64,000 bases of DNA, from NCBI GenBank assembly GCA_022771695.1, contig JALEKJ010000043.1, positions 1-64,000 on the forward strand. The letters are read 5' to 3'. Under the pieces are notes generated by a model. The model had not been told where the DNA came from. It did not search any database and saw nothing but the letters and a program-made list of their open reading frames with translations. Each line of letters opens with the position of its first letter. Position 1 is the stretch's first letter. Both the position numbers and the translations under genes were made by a program. The stretch is from Roseburia sp. GTDB lineage: Bacteria; Bacillota; Clostridia; Lachnospirales; Lachnospiraceae. Of the stretch, positions 52,453-61,912 are shown piece by piece.

Positions 52453-53805
52453 ATGAATAACAAGGGGACAAAATTATTAGAAGGCCCCATCTGGAAGGGG
52501 ATTGTATCGTTTGCAATCCCCCTCTTCTTGGGAAATCTGTTTCAACAACTATACAATACGGTAGATTCCCTGATTGTCGGAAACTTCTTGGGCAGTGATG
52601 CGCTTGCGGCAGTCAGTTCGTCGGGAAGCCTGATTTTCCTTCTGGTAGGATTTTTTAACGGCATTGCCATGGGAGCGGGTGTTGTCATCTCCAAGTATTT
52701 TGGAGCGAGGGACTATGAGAATCTGAAAAAGGCGGTACACACTGATATTGCATTCGGATTTGTGGCAGGGGCACTGCTGATGGTGCTTGGTATGATTCTG
52801 GCACCGCAGATTCTGGTGCTTATGGGTACACCCGAATCTGTTTTGCCGAATTCCATCGTATATTTTCGTACCTATTTTGCCGGTTCGCTGGCATTTGTGA
52901 TGTACAATATTGTGATGGGAATTTTACAGGCAGTAGGAGACAGCAAGCATCCGCTGTATTACCTGATTTTTTCGTCTATCGTAAATGTTGTGCTCGATTT
53001 GCTGTTTGTCGGTGTATTCCGCTGGGGTGTCGGTTCAGCAGCACTTGCAACGGCATTGTCACAGGCAGCAAGCGCTATTTTGTGTTTTATCCGTTTGGTA
53101 AGGACAAATGATGTCTATCAGGTACATATACGGGAAATTCGTTTCCATCCACATATATTAAAACAGATTATCCGTATCGGATTGCCGTCCGGTCTGCAGA
53201 ATTCTCTGATTTCCATAGGAAATATTGTGGTACAGACGAATATTAATAAGTTCGGAGTGATGGCGGTTGCAGCCTGCGGTGTTTATTCGAAAATCGAGGG
53301 ATTTGCTTTCCTTCCGATTACCTGCTTTGCAATGTCTCTTACGACTTTTATCGGGCAGAACCTTGGCGCGAGACAGTACGACCGTGCGAAGCGAGGCGCA
53401 TATTTTGCGATTGCATGCTCGGTGTCATTGGCAGAGCTTGTCGGTGTTATTGTTTACTTTTTGATGCCTTATCTTGCTGCGGCATTTGATAATACACCGG
53501 AGGTGGTAGCGATTGCGACGAAACAGGCACACACGGAAGCACTGTTTTTCTGTCTGCTTGCATTTTCACACTGTATTGCGGGCATTATGCGTGGTGCGGG
53601 AAAATCCACGGTGCCGATGTTTACCATGCTGGCTTCCTGGTGTATCATTCGAATCACTTATATTACGATTACGGTGCATTTTATCCCGAAAATTCAGGTG
53701 ATTTTCTGGGCATATCCGTTGACCTGGTCTATCAGTTCCGTGATATTTTTGACTTACTTTTTGAAAGCGGATTGGATTCATGCATTTGAGAAGAAGCAGA
53801 TTTAA
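52453..53805 (+). CDS. MATE family efflux transporter
   Basis: A 450-residue Na+ or H+ coupled multidrug/toxin exporter with 12 transmembrane helices. It shows the N-terminal PLFLGNLFQQLYNTVDSLIV segment and, in the second half, IGLPSGLQNSLISIGNIVVQ. It begins 9 nt after leuS and may be co-transcribed. The substrate is unknown. Confidence 0.93.
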   Translation: MNNKGTKLLEGPIWKGIVSFAIPLFLGNLFQQLYNTVDSLIVGNFLGSDALAAVSSSGSLIFLLVGFFNGIAMGAGVVISKYFGARDYENLKKAVHTDIAFGFVAGALLMVLGMILAPQILVLMGTPESVLPNSIVYFRTYFAGSLAFVMYNIVMGILQAVGDSKHPLYYLIFSSIVNVVLDLLFVGVFRWGVGSAALATALSQAASAILCFIRLVRTNDVYQVHIREIRFHPHILKQIIRIGLPSGLQNSLISIGNIVVQTNINKFGVMAVAACGVYSKIEGFAFLPITCFAMSLTTFIGQNLGARQYDRAKRGAYFAIACSVSLAELVGVIVYFLMPYLAAAFDNTPEVVAIATKQAHTEALFFCLLAFSHCIAGIMRGAGKSTVPMFTMLASWCIIRITYITITVHFIPKIQVIFWAYPLTWSISSVIFLTYFLKADWIHAFEKKQI

Positions 53806-53825
53806 AATGAAATGTTATAGATAGG

Positions 53826-53866
53826 AAAAGGATGACATGCATGTTTTTGCATGTCATCCTTTTATG
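53826..53866. terminator. Bidirectional terminator between the MATE and LysR genes
   Basis: AAAAGGATGACATGCA (53826-53841) and TGCATGTCATCCTTTT (53848-53863) form a perfect 16-bp stem. The genes on both sides converge. Confidence 0.92.
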
Positions 53867-54763
53867 CTATGACTGATAATTTTGGTAAAAATGAATAAAC
53901 TCTGATAAGGATTTGGAGGGGCTGACGTTTGTCCGGTAAGCGAAACCGACTTCCCTCTTGTGAATCGGAATGCCAAGCGGAATCTCTACCAAAGCGCCGC
54001 TTGCCAAATCTTCTTTGACAAAATTCTTGATGACACAAGCAACACCGACACCGATTCGTGCGAAGTCGATAAGCAGGTCCATGTTTGAGATATCAATGGA
54101 GTCGCGTACCTGAATCTGATTCTCCTGGAGGTAATCATCGATGTATTGTCTGGTCATATTGTTTTTATCAAGCAGCATCAGTGTGGCATTTGATAAAACA
54201 TCATCCTTCGCGATGCCGCGTGCCTGAAGGTTGCGTATGTAATCCTTGGTTGCCACAAAGATATCCTCAATCTCCTCTAAGAAATCAAACTGGGTATTTT
54301 TCAAGGTCGCTGGTCTTCCTATCAGTCCGATATCAATCTTATTATCTTCTAGGAGCTTTAAGGTCTCGTTGGTAGACTGACAGGAGATGGAGATAGAAAT
54401 ATGCGGATTCTGGCGAATAAATTCTTTGAGATATGGCAGAAGCAGATATTTGCAAAGTGTGGAGCTGACACCGATTTTTAAATGGCCTACACCAAGCTCA
54501 ATGGAGCGTTTTAATTTTTCTTCGCCGAGCGTTAATGTCTCGAATGCCGTGCGGACATGGTCATATAACAGCTTACCTTCATCGGTGAGGACAACACCTC
54601 TGGAGCTTCTGGAGAAAAGACGACAGCCGACACTTTCTTCCAGTTTCTGAATCGACTTACTGATAGCAGGCTGGCTGATGTAAAGCTCCTTAGCTGCTTT
54701 TGAGATATTCCCGGTATTTGCGACCGTATAGAAAATCCGATAGGAAGATAAACTCTGATTCAT
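53867..54763 (-). CDS. LysR-family transcriptional regulator, divergent from leuCD
   Basis: A 298-residue LTTR with an N-terminal winged HTH (YRIFYTVANTGNISKAAKEL, then YISQPAISKSIQKLEESVG) and a C-terminal effector-binding domain. It is encoded back to back with leuC, the usual arrangement for a regulator of its neighbour. ATAAC/GTTAT-type dyads lie in the shared promoter region. Control of leuCD is inference; the coinducer is unknown. Confidence 0.92.
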   Translation of the reverse strand: MNQSLSSYRIFYTVANTGNISKAAKELYISQPAISKSIQKLEESVGCRLFSRSSRGVVLTDEGKLLYDHVRTAFETLTLGEEKLKRSIELGVGHLKIGVSSTLCKYLLLPYLKEFIRQNPHISISISCQSTNETLKLLEDNKIDIGLIGRPATLKNTQFDFLEEIEDIFVATKDYIRNLQARGIAKDDVLSNATLMLLDKNNMTRQYIDDYLQENQIQVRDSIDISNMDLLIDFARIGVGVACVIKNFVKEDLASGALVEIPLGIPIHKREVGFAYRTNVSPSKSLSEFIHFYQNYQS

Positions 54764-54778
54764 GATATATTTCCTTTC

Positions 54779-54890
54779 ATAACAAAAATTTATGCTTATT
54801 ATAACATGAAAACGAGTTATGATAAATATATTTATTATATATTTTTATTATATTATTTCGTATGTTACAATTTGTTATGATAAAACATAA
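54779..54890 (+). promoter_or_regulatory. leuC promoter and LysR-type dyads
   Basis: A -10 TACAAT (54866-54871) with extended TGT has only a weak -35, as expected for an activator-dependent promoter. Three dyads of similar sequence lie around it: CATAA/TTATG (54779-54794), ATAAC/GTTAT (54801-54820) and TTATG/CATAA (54875-54890). The last overlaps the likely transcription start. Confidence 0.6.
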
Positions 54891-54930
54891 TCACACACAC
54901 TAATTTTTTTATAAATAGGAGGAAATACGC

Positions 54931-56202
54931 ATGGGTATGACGATGACGCAAAAAATTCTTGCGGCACATGCAGGGCTTCCATCAGTCAGCGCAGGGCAGC
55001 TAATTGAAGCAGATTTGGATTTGGTTCTTGGAAACGATATCACATCACCGGTGGCAATTCATGAGATGGACAAGATGAAAGTGAATGGTGTCTTTGACAA
55101 GGATAAGATTGCACTTGTGTTAGACCATTTCGTACCGAATAAAGATATCAAGTCGGCACAGCATTGTAAGTGCGTGCGGGAGTTTGCCTGTAAGCATGAG
55201 ATTACAAATTATTTTGATGTTGGAGAGATGGGCATTGAACATGCATTGTTGCCGGAAAAAGGACTTACCGTAGCAGGAGATGTCATTATCGGTGCAGATT
55301 CTCATACTTGTACTTACGGTGCATTGGGCGCATTTTCCACCGGCGTGGGAAGTACGGATATGGCGGCTGGTATGGCGACCGGTAAGGCATGGTTTAAAGT
55401 ACCGTCGGCAATCAAATTTAACTTGACAGGAAAGCCTGCAAAATGGATTAGTGGAAAAGATATTATTCTTCATATCATCGGTATGATTGGCGTGGACGGT
55501 GCCTTGTATAAGTCAATGGAATTTGTCGGAGACGGTATCAAATATTTGACAATGGACGACCGCTTTACGATTGCAAACATGGCGATTGAGGCAGGCGGCA
55601 AGAATGGTATTTTTCCGGTCGATGACTTGGCAAAGAAATATATGGAAGAGCATTCGAAACGTCCTTATATGGTATATGAAGCAGATGAAGATGCAGTTTA
55701 TGATGAAGAGTATACGATTGACCTTAGTGCGCTTAAGCCTACGGTTGCATTTCCGCATCTTCCGGAGAATACGAGAACGATTGATGAGGTAGGAGATATC
55801 AAGATTGATCAGGTTGTCATCGGTTCCTGCACAAACGGAAGAATGGATGATTTGCGCATTGCAGCATCAATTTTAAAAGACAAAAAGGTTGCAAAAGGTG
55901 TGCGGGTCATCGTGATTCCTGCGACACAGCAGATTTATCTGGATGCGATGGCAGAAGGACTGCTTAAAATCTTCATTGAGGCAGGTGCGGTTGTCAGCAC
56001 ACCTACCTGTGGACCGTGTTTAGGCGGTTACATGGGAATTTTAGCAGAAAATGAGCGCTGTGTTTCTACGACGAATCGTAACTTCGTCGGCAGAATGGGG
56101 CATGTAGAATCGGAAATCTATCTGGCAAGTCCGGCGGTAGCGGCTGCAAGTGCGATTACCGGAAAGATTTCAGACCCAGAGGAAACAGTCTCAGCAAGCT
56201 GA
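54931..56202 (+). CDS. leuC: 3-isopropylmalate dehydratase large subunit
   Basis: Isomerises 2-isopropylmalate to 3-isopropylmalate in leucine synthesis, with LeuD. The 423-residue product belongs to the shorter HacA/LeuC2 type. It carries the three [4Fe-4S] cysteines in VIGSCTNGR and [10 protein letters not shown], and [25 protein letters not shown] (54917-54922) precedes the ATG by 8 nt. leuD follows; leuA and leuB are not in the window. Confidence 0.95.
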   Translation: MGMTMTQKILAAHAGLPSVSAGQLIEADLDLVLGNDITSPVAIHEMDKMKVNGVFDKDKIALVLDHFVPNKDIKSAQHCKCVREFACKHEITNYFDVGEMGIEHALLPEKGLTVAGDVIIGADSHTCTYGALGAFSTGVGSTDMAAGMATGKAWFKVPSAIKFNLTGKPAKWISGKDIILHIIGMIGVDGALYKSMEFVGDGIKYLTMDDRFTIANMAIEAGGKNGIFPVDDLAKKYMEEHSKRPYMVYEADEDAVYDEEYTIDLSALKPTVAFPHLPENTRTIDEVGDIKIDQVVIGSCTNGRMDDLRIAASILKDKKVAKGVRVIVIPATQQIYLDAMAEGLLKIFIEAGAVVSTPTCGPCLGGYMGILAENERCVSTTNRNFVGRMGHVESEIYLASPAVAAASAITGKISDPEETVSAS

Positions 56203-56279
56203 GGTATTACAAGTTTTCACTCGAACCGTAAAGGTTTCGCGTTGCAAACTTACGCAATAGATTGAGAAGGAGAATAGAC

Positions 56280-56768
56280 ATGAAAGCAGCAAAAGGTCGT
56301 GTATTCAAATATGGAGATAATGTGGACACCGATGTCATCATTCCGGCAAGATATCTGAATTCCTCGGATCCGAAGGAGCTTGCAACTCACTGTATGGAGG
56401 ACATTGATGCCGATTTCGTGAAAAATGTAAAAGAGGGAGATATCATTGTCGCCAACAAGAATTTTGGTTGTGGTTCTTCCCGTGAGCACGCACCGCTTGC
56501 TATTAAGGCGGCAGGTGTCAGTTGTGTTATTGCGGAGACTTTCGCACGTATTTTTTATCGCAATGCGATTAATATCGGGTTACCCATTATCGAATGCCCA
56601 CAGGCGGCTTGTGCAATTCAAGCGGGTGATGAGGTAGAGGTGAATTTTGATACCGGAATTATTTCGGATAAGACATTGGGAGTTTCTTATCAGGGGCAGG
56701 CTTTCCCGCCGTTTATGCAGAAGATTATCGACTGCGAAGGATTGGTAAATTATATCAATCAGAAATAG
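56280..56768 (+). CDS. leuD: 3-isopropylmalate dehydratase small subunit
   Basis: Small subunit of the isomerase. The 162-residue protein matches the short LeuD2 type, with [16 protein letters not shown] and the substrate loop [15 protein letters not shown] 56280 with GAAGGAG is preferred over the TTG at 56262. Its end lies 8 nt from the convergent AP2-like gene, without an evident terminator. Confidence 0.95.
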   Translation: MKAAKGRVFKYGDNVDTDVIIPARYLNSSDPKELATHCMEDIDADFVKNVKEGDIIVANKNFGCGSSREHAPLAIKAAGVSCVIAETFARIFYRNAINIGLPIIECPQAACAIQAGDEVEVNFDTGIISDKTLGVSYQGQAFPPFMQKIIDCEGLVNYINQK

Positions 56769-56776
56769 GAGAAGTT

Positions 56777-57574
56777 TTATTTCAGTGATTCCAAATAAGA
56801 TAGGTACCGCTTGGAAATATGCAGCTTGGTGTATACCTCGGCATATTCCTTCGGGCCTAAGCTTTCCACGTAATTTTCGGGGAAATTTTTGCTGATACCG
56901 GCAGATTTGGCTAAGTCGGCAGCCTTGTTGTAAGCAATCGCAGCCTTTTCCTCGGTGGAATATGTGCCGATGACATAGTTGCCGTTGATATGGATAAAGG
57001 TACGATACTTGATGACACCGTTTTTTTGAATTTGCTGTACGCCGTGGTAATGATTTCGGACGATAATGTTGGAATAGCGGTAATCATGTAAATCACCGTT
57101 TGCAAAATCATAATCACGCCCGACGACAGCGTAAGGTTTGATTCCGTAGCGTGCAAGGATGGAGTATTGCATTCCGTAGTCACTGACAAAAAGATGCCCC
57201 TGACGTTTTTGGATTTTGTGGCTAGAATAGTAGAAAAGGTCATCAATATCAAATTTTAGTTCCATAGATGGAGATAAAAAATAACTGAAATATCCCTTGC
57301 GCAGATAGATGGGGTTCTTGAAATAGAGCTGATTATCCCGGAAATTTAATAGGATGATTGCTTTCTCAAAAGGAAGGATGAAATTGCAGTAAGAGATATT
57401 CAAAAGATTGATAGAGGAATCACCTATAATCTTTAAGGCATCCAGATAAGCAGTGCCGGCGTCTTCTTCTGAAGAAAAACTGCCGAGACTGATGTGTTTA
57501 TTGCGATATGTGATGCTGGAACGATAGTAGACGGTTCCATTTTTTTGTTTTGAGACAGATACTCCGGATAGCAT
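56777..57574 (-). CDS. AP2-like DNA-binding protein with HNH-like core
   Basis: The 265-residue product has two AP2/ERF-like three-stranded modules: an N-terminal one (about residues 4-52, with GTVYYRSSITYRNKHISLGS and an SEEDAGTAYLDALK helix) and a C-terminal one (about 172-235, YHGVQQIQKNGVIKYRTFI and EEKAAIAYNKAADLA). Between them is a region resembling HNH homing endonucleases (GHLFVSDYGMQYSILA, then NGDLHDYRYSNIIVRNHYHG), but the catalytic HNH histidines look degenerate. ATG 57574 with AGGAGTG is better supported than ATG 57595. It could be a domesticated homing endonuclease acting as a regulator. No mobile element lies beside it. Confidence 0.8.
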   Translation of the reverse strand: MLSGVSVSKQKNGTVYYRSSITYRNKHISLGSFSSEEDAGTAYLDALKIIGDSSINLLNISYCNFILPFEKAIILLNFRDNQLYFKNPIYLRKGYFSYFLSPSMELKFDIDDLFYYSSHKIQKRQGHLFVSDYGMQYSILARYGIKPYAVVGRDYDFANGDLHDYRYSNIIVRNHYHGVQQIQKNGVIKYRTFIHINGNYVIGTYSTEEKAAIAYNKAADLAKSAGISKNFPENYVESLGPKEYAEVYTKLHISKRYLSYLESLK

Positions 57575-57728
57575 AGGGACACTCCTGTTTACCATAATAG
57601 TATTATGTAAATAATGATTACTTTACATTCCTGTGTTAGATACAGAATAGCAAAATTTGAAAAAATATGCAAGTATGGGACCAGATTACGAAATAGATAG
57701 GAATTGACTAATTTAGTACTTTAATGCA

Positions 57729-57758
57729 TTGACATAAATATACAGTTTCCGATATAAT
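57729..57758 (+). promoter_or_regulatory. Promoter of thrC
   Basis: TTGACA (57729-57734), an 18-nt spacer and TATAAT (57753-57758). Confidence 0.85.
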
Positions 57759-57796
57759 GTGTGAAAACGTAAATTTGAAGATAAGAGGATATGGAA

Positions 57797-59287
57797 ATGG
57801 AATTAATGTATGCAAGCACAAGAGACGCAAATGAGAGAGTGACCGCATCACAGGCGATTTTAAGAGGACTCGCGAATGACGGAGGATTGTTCGTTCCGAC
57901 CACAATCCCTGTTCTGGATATCAGTATGGATGAACTGGCAGGAATGTCCTATCAGGAAACGGCCTATGCCGTGATGAGCCTTTTTTTGACGGATTTTACA
58001 GAAGAGGAATTAAAGCATTGTATTAATTCTGCCTATGACAGCAAGTTTGATACCGAAGAGATTGCACCGCTTGTTGATGCAGATGGCGCATATTATCTGG
58101 AATTGTTCCATGGTTCTACGATTGCATTTAAGGATATGGCACTTTCTATTTTGCCATATCTCTTGACGACCGCAGCGAAGAAGAATCAGGTTACGAATGA
58201 AATTGTTATCTTGACAGCTACTTCAGGAGATACCGGAAAAGCAGCTTTGGCGGGCTTCGCAGACGTAGAAGGCACGAAAATTATTGTTTTTTATCCGAAG
58301 AATGGTGTCAGCCCGATTCAGGAAAAGCAGATGGTGACACAGAAGGGGGCAAATACGTTTGTGGTAGGCATCAATGGCAACTTTGACCAGGCACAGACGG
58401 GAGTCAAGCAGATGTTCTCGGATAAAGAACTTGCAAAGCAGATGGATGCTGCCGGATTCCAGTTTTCATCCGCAAATTCGATTAACATTGGTCGTCTTGT
58501 GCCACAGATTGTATACTATGTATATGCATATGCGAAGTTATACGCGAACGGCGTGATTGCAAAAGATGAGAAAGTGAATGTCGTTGTACCGACCGGTAAC
58601 TTTGGTAATATCTTGGCAGCTTTCTATGCAAAGAATATGGGAGTACCGATTGGAAAGCTTATCTGTGCTTCCAATGAGAATAAAGTGCTCTATGACTTCT
58701 TTACAACAGGAACCTACGATAAAAACCGTGAATTTATGCTTACAAGTTCACCGTCCATGGATATCCTGATTTCCAGCAATTTAGAGCGTTTGATTTATCG
58801 CATTGCAGGTAATGATGCAGAAAAGAATGCAGCGCTTATGAAAGAACTTACCACAACCGGTAAATATGAGATTACGACGGAGATGAAAGCACAGCTTGCG
58901 GAATTCTACGGAAATTATACGAGCGAGGCAGAGACAGCGGAAGTTATCCGTACACTTTATGAGAAAACAGGATATGTCATTGATACACACACCGCGGTAG
59001 CAACGGGGGTATATAACAAATATCGTAAGGAGACCGGTGATGTGGAGACGAAGACTGTGATTGCTTCAACAGCCAGTCCATTTAAGTTTACCCGAAGTGT
59101 CATGAATGCGATTGATGCCAAATATGACAGTATGGGAGATTTTGAATTGGTAGACGAGCTTAGCAAGATTGGAAATGTGGCAGTTCCGCAGGCAATCGAG
59201 GAAATCCGTAATGCGAAGGTTTTGCACGATACTGTATGTGAAGTGGAAGAGATGCCAAATGTCGTAAAGAAATTCTTGGGAATTTAG
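57797..59287 (+). CDS. thrC: Threonine synthase
   Basis: A PLP enzyme converting O-phosphohomoserine to threonine. The 496-residue protein is of the long type, with the N-terminal YASTRDANERVTASQAIL, the PLP lysine in HGSTIAFKDMALS, TATSGDTGKAALAGF and VVPTGNFGNILAAFYAK. ATG 57797 (8 nt after AGAGG) is preferred to ATG 57791. Followed by a strong terminator. Confidence 0.96.
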   Translation: MELMYASTRDANERVTASQAILRGLANDGGLFVPTTIPVLDISMDELAGMSYQETAYAVMSLFLTDFTEEELKHCINSAYDSKFDTEEIAPLVDADGAYYLELFHGSTIAFKDMALSILPYLLTTAAKKNQVTNEIVILTATSGDTGKAALAGFADVEGTKIIVFYPKNGVSPIQEKQMVTQKGANTFVVGINGNFDQAQTGVKQMFSDKELAKQMDAAGFQFSSANSINIGRLVPQIVYYVYAYAKLYANGVIAKDEKVNVVVPTGNFGNILAAFYAKNMGVPIGKLICASNENKVLYDFFTTGTYDKNREFMLTSSPSMDILISSNLERLIYRIAGNDAEKNAALMKELTTTGKYEITTEMKAQLAEFYGNYTSEAETAEVIRTLYEKTGYVIDTHTAVATGVYNKYRKETGDVETKTVIASTASPFKFTRSVMNAIDAKYDSMGDFELVDELSKIGNVAVPQAIEEIRNAKVLHDTVCEVEEMPNVVKKFLGI

Positions 59288-59305
59288 AAAAGAATATGAA
59301 AAATT

Positions 59306-59333
59306 AAAACCCCGGTTCATGAACCGGGGTTTT
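59306..59333. terminator. Terminator after thrC
   Basis: A perfect 28-bp palindrome (59306-59333, arms AAAACCCCGGTTCA/TGAACCGGGGTTTT) between two convergent genes; acts in both directions. Confidence 0.92.
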
Positions 59334-59356
59334 ATGTGGCAAAAAAGATTCAAAGA

Positions 59357-60250
59357 TTAGTGTGTGTTGTGAAGCGCAATGAGAAAATAAAGTGTTCCGA
59401 AAGGATAAACAATCGGAAGCAGGTACGTCTCATCCTCAAATGTAAGCAAATCTGCATCTTCAACAGTCGGTGGATCTAATGTAAGTTCAATAGAAAAATC
59501 ATTCGACATATTTACTGTGAAAAGTCCATTGTGCAAATTCAGAAAATCTTCTACAGACGCCTGTACATATTCATCAAACTCGGTAAAAGTATCACCGACA
59601 TATCTGGAAGCAAAATCAATACAGGTAGATTTCGGCATATCCAGATAAGGAGAAACAGAAAATGAGCCGTTTACCTTCTGCGAAACACAATAGTTCGTCG
59701 GATACTCTTTACAGAGGCTTGGTGGAACAAGCGTAAAGTCATCACCGATAAAACGGACCAGATTGTTTAAAAGCAGTCGGAAAAATGAAACCTCATGCTG
59801 GGAAAGAGAACGTTCTGCTAAAACAAAGAACTTTTCAACCATATGATCAATAGCATCCATTGTTTCTGACGAATATTCAAAAGCCTCTAATTCATTTTCT
59901 GATTGATAGTCAATAATCAAATTCTGAAGCTGCTCGTTGTCGATAATTCCATCTTCTACGAGCGCTTGTCCGAGCAACAAAAAATCGGGTTTCTGTTCAC
60001 TCAGAAGCTCAGCAACCTGCATCTCTGTCATGTAACCTTCACTAATGGCAATCTCACCGAAACGCTTGTCCTGATGTGTCTGTAAGATAATAACACGATC
60101 CACTTCATTTGCTGTCATATATCCTGCATGAATCGCAAGAGTACCAAGTCGGATCTGAGTAGAAGACTTTTTATGCATAGCCTGTATCAGTTGGTCTCTG
60201 GTGACAATATTCCGTGATAACAGATAATTCCCAAAAAATTGAGCGTACAT
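59357..60250 (-). CDS. MshEN-like plus CheX-like chemotaxis/signalling protein
   Basis: The 297-residue protein appears to be a fusion. Residues about 1-115 hold repeated units typical of the GspE/MshE N-terminal domain (FGNYLLSRNIVTRDQLIQAM, FGEIAISEGYMTEMQVAELL, LGQALVEDGIIDNEQL), a domain that binds c-di-GMP in some proteins. Residues about 135-297 look like a CheX phosphatase: SVEDFLNLHNG replaces the usual E-x-x-N catalytic helix by D-x-x-N, and TLDPPTVE matches the conserved proline segment. It sits 3 nt after a CheY-like gene, so it is probably a phosphatase or partner for that regulator. Confidence 0.8.
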   Translation of the reverse strand: MYAQFFGNYLLSRNIVTRDQLIQAMHKKSSTQIRLGTLAIHAGYMTANEVDRVIILQTHQDKRFGEIAISEGYMTEMQVAELLSEQKPDFLLLGQALVEDGIIDNEQLQNLIIDYQSENELEAFEYSSETMDAIDHMVEKFFVLAERSLSQHEVSFFRLLLNNLVRFIGDDFTLVPPSLCKEYPTNYCVSQKVNGSFSVSPYLDMPKSTCIDFASRYVGDTFTEFDEYVQASVEDFLNLHNGLFTVNMSNDFSIELTLDPPTVEDADLLTFEDETYLLPIVYPFGTLYFLIALHNTH

Positions 60251-60253
60251 ACT

Positions 60254-60628
60254 TTATCTCCCTTCAAAGCGTGAAGTAATAATATGATGAATAGATTCCG
60301 GCTTTAATGGCTTTTGAATGAAATCTTTCGCGCCCGCCTCAATCGCAGCCTTTAACTGTGATTGTGTTCCGACAGAAGAGACTACAACAATTTCTGCATC
60401 TTTATCATATTCAATAATTTCCCGAATCGCAGCATTGCCGTCTTTGACCGGCATGACGATATCGAGAAAAACAATATCAGGGGATTCTTTTTTGTAGAGG
60501 TCGATGGTTTCCTGACCATTAGAAGCTTCCAAAAAGGTCGGTGTACCATACTGCAGAATGATATCTTTTAGCTGTTTTCTTGCAAGAATTGAATCATCGC
60601 CAATTAGTATTTTAACTCCGTTCAACAT
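60254..60628 (-). CDS. CheY-like single-domain response regulator
   Basis: A 124-residue receiver domain with the acidic pair in LIGDDSILARKQL, the phosphoacceptor Asp in IVFLDIVMPVKDG, the switch Ser in VVVSSVGTQ and the conserved Lys in FIQKPLKPE. There is no output domain. It is translated just before the MshEN/CheX-like gene, which may dephosphorylate it. Confidence 0.93.
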   Translation of the reverse strand: MLNGVKILIGDDSILARKQLKDIILQYGTPTFLEASNGQETIDLYKKESPDIVFLDIVMPVKDGNAAIREIIEYDKDAEIVVVSSVGTQSQLKAAIEAGAKDFIQKPLKPESIHHIITSRFEGR

Positions 60629-60647
60629 TATAACGCATCTCCCTTGT

Positions 60648-60682
60648 TGTAAAATTATATATAACTATTTTACACCAAGTAA
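60648..60682 (-). promoter_or_regulatory. Promoter and inverted repeat upstream of the CheY-like gene
   Basis: On the minus strand, TTACTT (60682-60677), a 17-nt spacer and TATAAT (60659-60654). TGTAAAAT (60648-60655) and ATTTTACA (60667-60674) form an 8-bp inverted repeat over the promoter core, a possible operator. Confidence 0.6.
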
Positions 60683-60753
60683 AATGAGAGTTCAATCGTT
60701 ATCTTGAAATTTGTAAAAGATTCATTAATATACTAGAAAATTCGTGCAATTCG

Positions 60754-60782
60754 TTGCAAGCTTAAATTTTAGCGTTTATAAT
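60754..60782 (+). promoter_or_regulatory. Promoter of the three-helix membrane protein gene
   Basis: TTGCAA (60754-60759), a 17-nt spacer and TATAAT (60777-60782). Confidence 0.78.
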
Positions 60783-60815
60783 TGAGAAAAATGATACAGA
60801 ATGTGAGGGAAAAAT

Positions 60816-61151
60816 ATGGACGTAATGTTATTATTTGACATTGTAATTTTAATATTCGGAGTATACATGGTGGTCTCTGCTCTCAGGATGAAGAGGACCG
60901 GAGCGATAAGTCAGACAGTCATCACCCCTGAGGAAATCGCAAAGTGCAAGGACAAGCGGGGTTTCATTGAATTTATGTATTGGAAGGAAGCACTGTTTGG
61001 CGGTTTGATAACGCTTGTCGGTGTGCTTGGCATAGTCAATGATTTAGTCGTATCGCTCGGAGCATTCAACGTTATTGAGATGCTCGTCTTTTTGGCAGCA
61101 TTTCTGTGGTTCCAAAATGAACTTCGCAGAGCACGTGAAAAATACATCTAA
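60816..61151 (+). CDS. Hypothetical three-helix membrane protein
   Basis: Not recognised. The 111-residue product has three transmembrane helices (about 4-22, 58-77 and 82-99) with a charged cytoplasmic loop after the first (MKRTGAISQTVITPEEIAKC). GAGGGAAAAAT precedes the ATG. It lies 80 nt upstream of a two-component system and may be a related membrane component; that is inference. Confidence 0.8.
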   Translation: MDVMLLFDIVILIFGVYMVVSALRMKRTGAISQTVITPEEIAKCKDKRGFIEFMYWKEALFGGLITLVGVLGIVNDLVVSLGAFNVIEMLVFLAAFLWFQNELRRAREKYI

Positions 61152-61231
61152 GGTTTCCGCAATTATCATACAGAATTCACAAGAACATCACATTAGGCGG
61201 ATAATCTAAAGAAAAACGGGAGGTAACGGTT

Positions 61232-61912
61232 ATGAAAAAAATCCTGGTAGTTGATGATGAAGAGAAGATTCGTGCGATTATTCGTAAATATGGAGAGTTT
61301 GAAGGCTATCAAATTGTAGAAGCTAGAGACGGCATGGAAGCGGTAAGAATTTGCAGGGAACAGGATTTTGATGTCATTATTCTGGATGTAATGATGCCGG
61401 AGCTGGATGGATTTTCCACCTGCAAGGAGATTAAAAAGACCAAAAACATTCCGGTCATCATGCTTTCTGCAAGAGGCGAGGAATACGATAAAATACATGG
61501 GTTTGAGCTTGGTATAGATGATTACGTGGTAAAGCCTTTTTCGCCCAAGGAGCTTATGATGCGTGTGAAAGTCGTAATCGACCGGAACAGTGTAAAGGAC
61601 AAGCAGAAACTTGCAGAGCATGAGATATTTCAAGCGGAAGGCCTTTGTGTCGATTTTACCGGACGTACGGTAAGCGTGGATGGGAAACGTGTAGAGCTTT
61701 CGCCGAAAGAGTATGACCTGCTGTTTTACATGGTGCGCAACCGTAATATTGCACTGGAGCGTGAGCGCTTAATTACAGAGGTGTGGGGATATGATTATTA
61801 CGGCGATGACAGGACATTGGATACCCACATTAAGCTGCTGAGGAGCAGTCTCGGAGAATACCGTAAGTTTTTGGTGACGCTAAGAGGGGTGGGATATCGT
61901 TTTGAGGCATGA
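61232..61912 (+). CDS. OmpR/PhoB-type response regulator
   Basis: A 226-residue regulator: receiver domain (about 1-120) with VVDDEEKIR, phosphoacceptor Asp in VIILDVMMPELDG, IMLSARGEEYDK and DYVVKPFSP, then a winged-helix DNA-binding domain (about 130-225) with LSPKEYDLLFYMVRN and DTHIKLLRSSLGE. GGGAGGT precedes the ATG. It overlaps the sensor kinase gene by 11 nt. Confidence 0.95.
   Translation: MKKILVVDDEEKIRAIIRKYGEFEGYQIVEARDGMEAVRICREQDFDVIILDVMMPELDGFSTCKEIKKTKNIPVIMLSARGEEYDKIHGFELGIDDYVVKPFSPKELMMRVKVVIDRNSVKDKQKLAEHEIFQAEGLCVDFTGRTVSVDGKRVELSPKEYDLLFYMVRNRNIALERERLITEVWGYDYYGDDRTLDTHIKLLRSSLGEYRKFLVTLRGVGYRFEA

Noticed and set aside
56203-56279. Small hairpin-like sequence between leuC and leuD as a terminator
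   Set aside because: The stem is short with a bulge and has no T run; leuC and leuD are expected to be co-transcribed.
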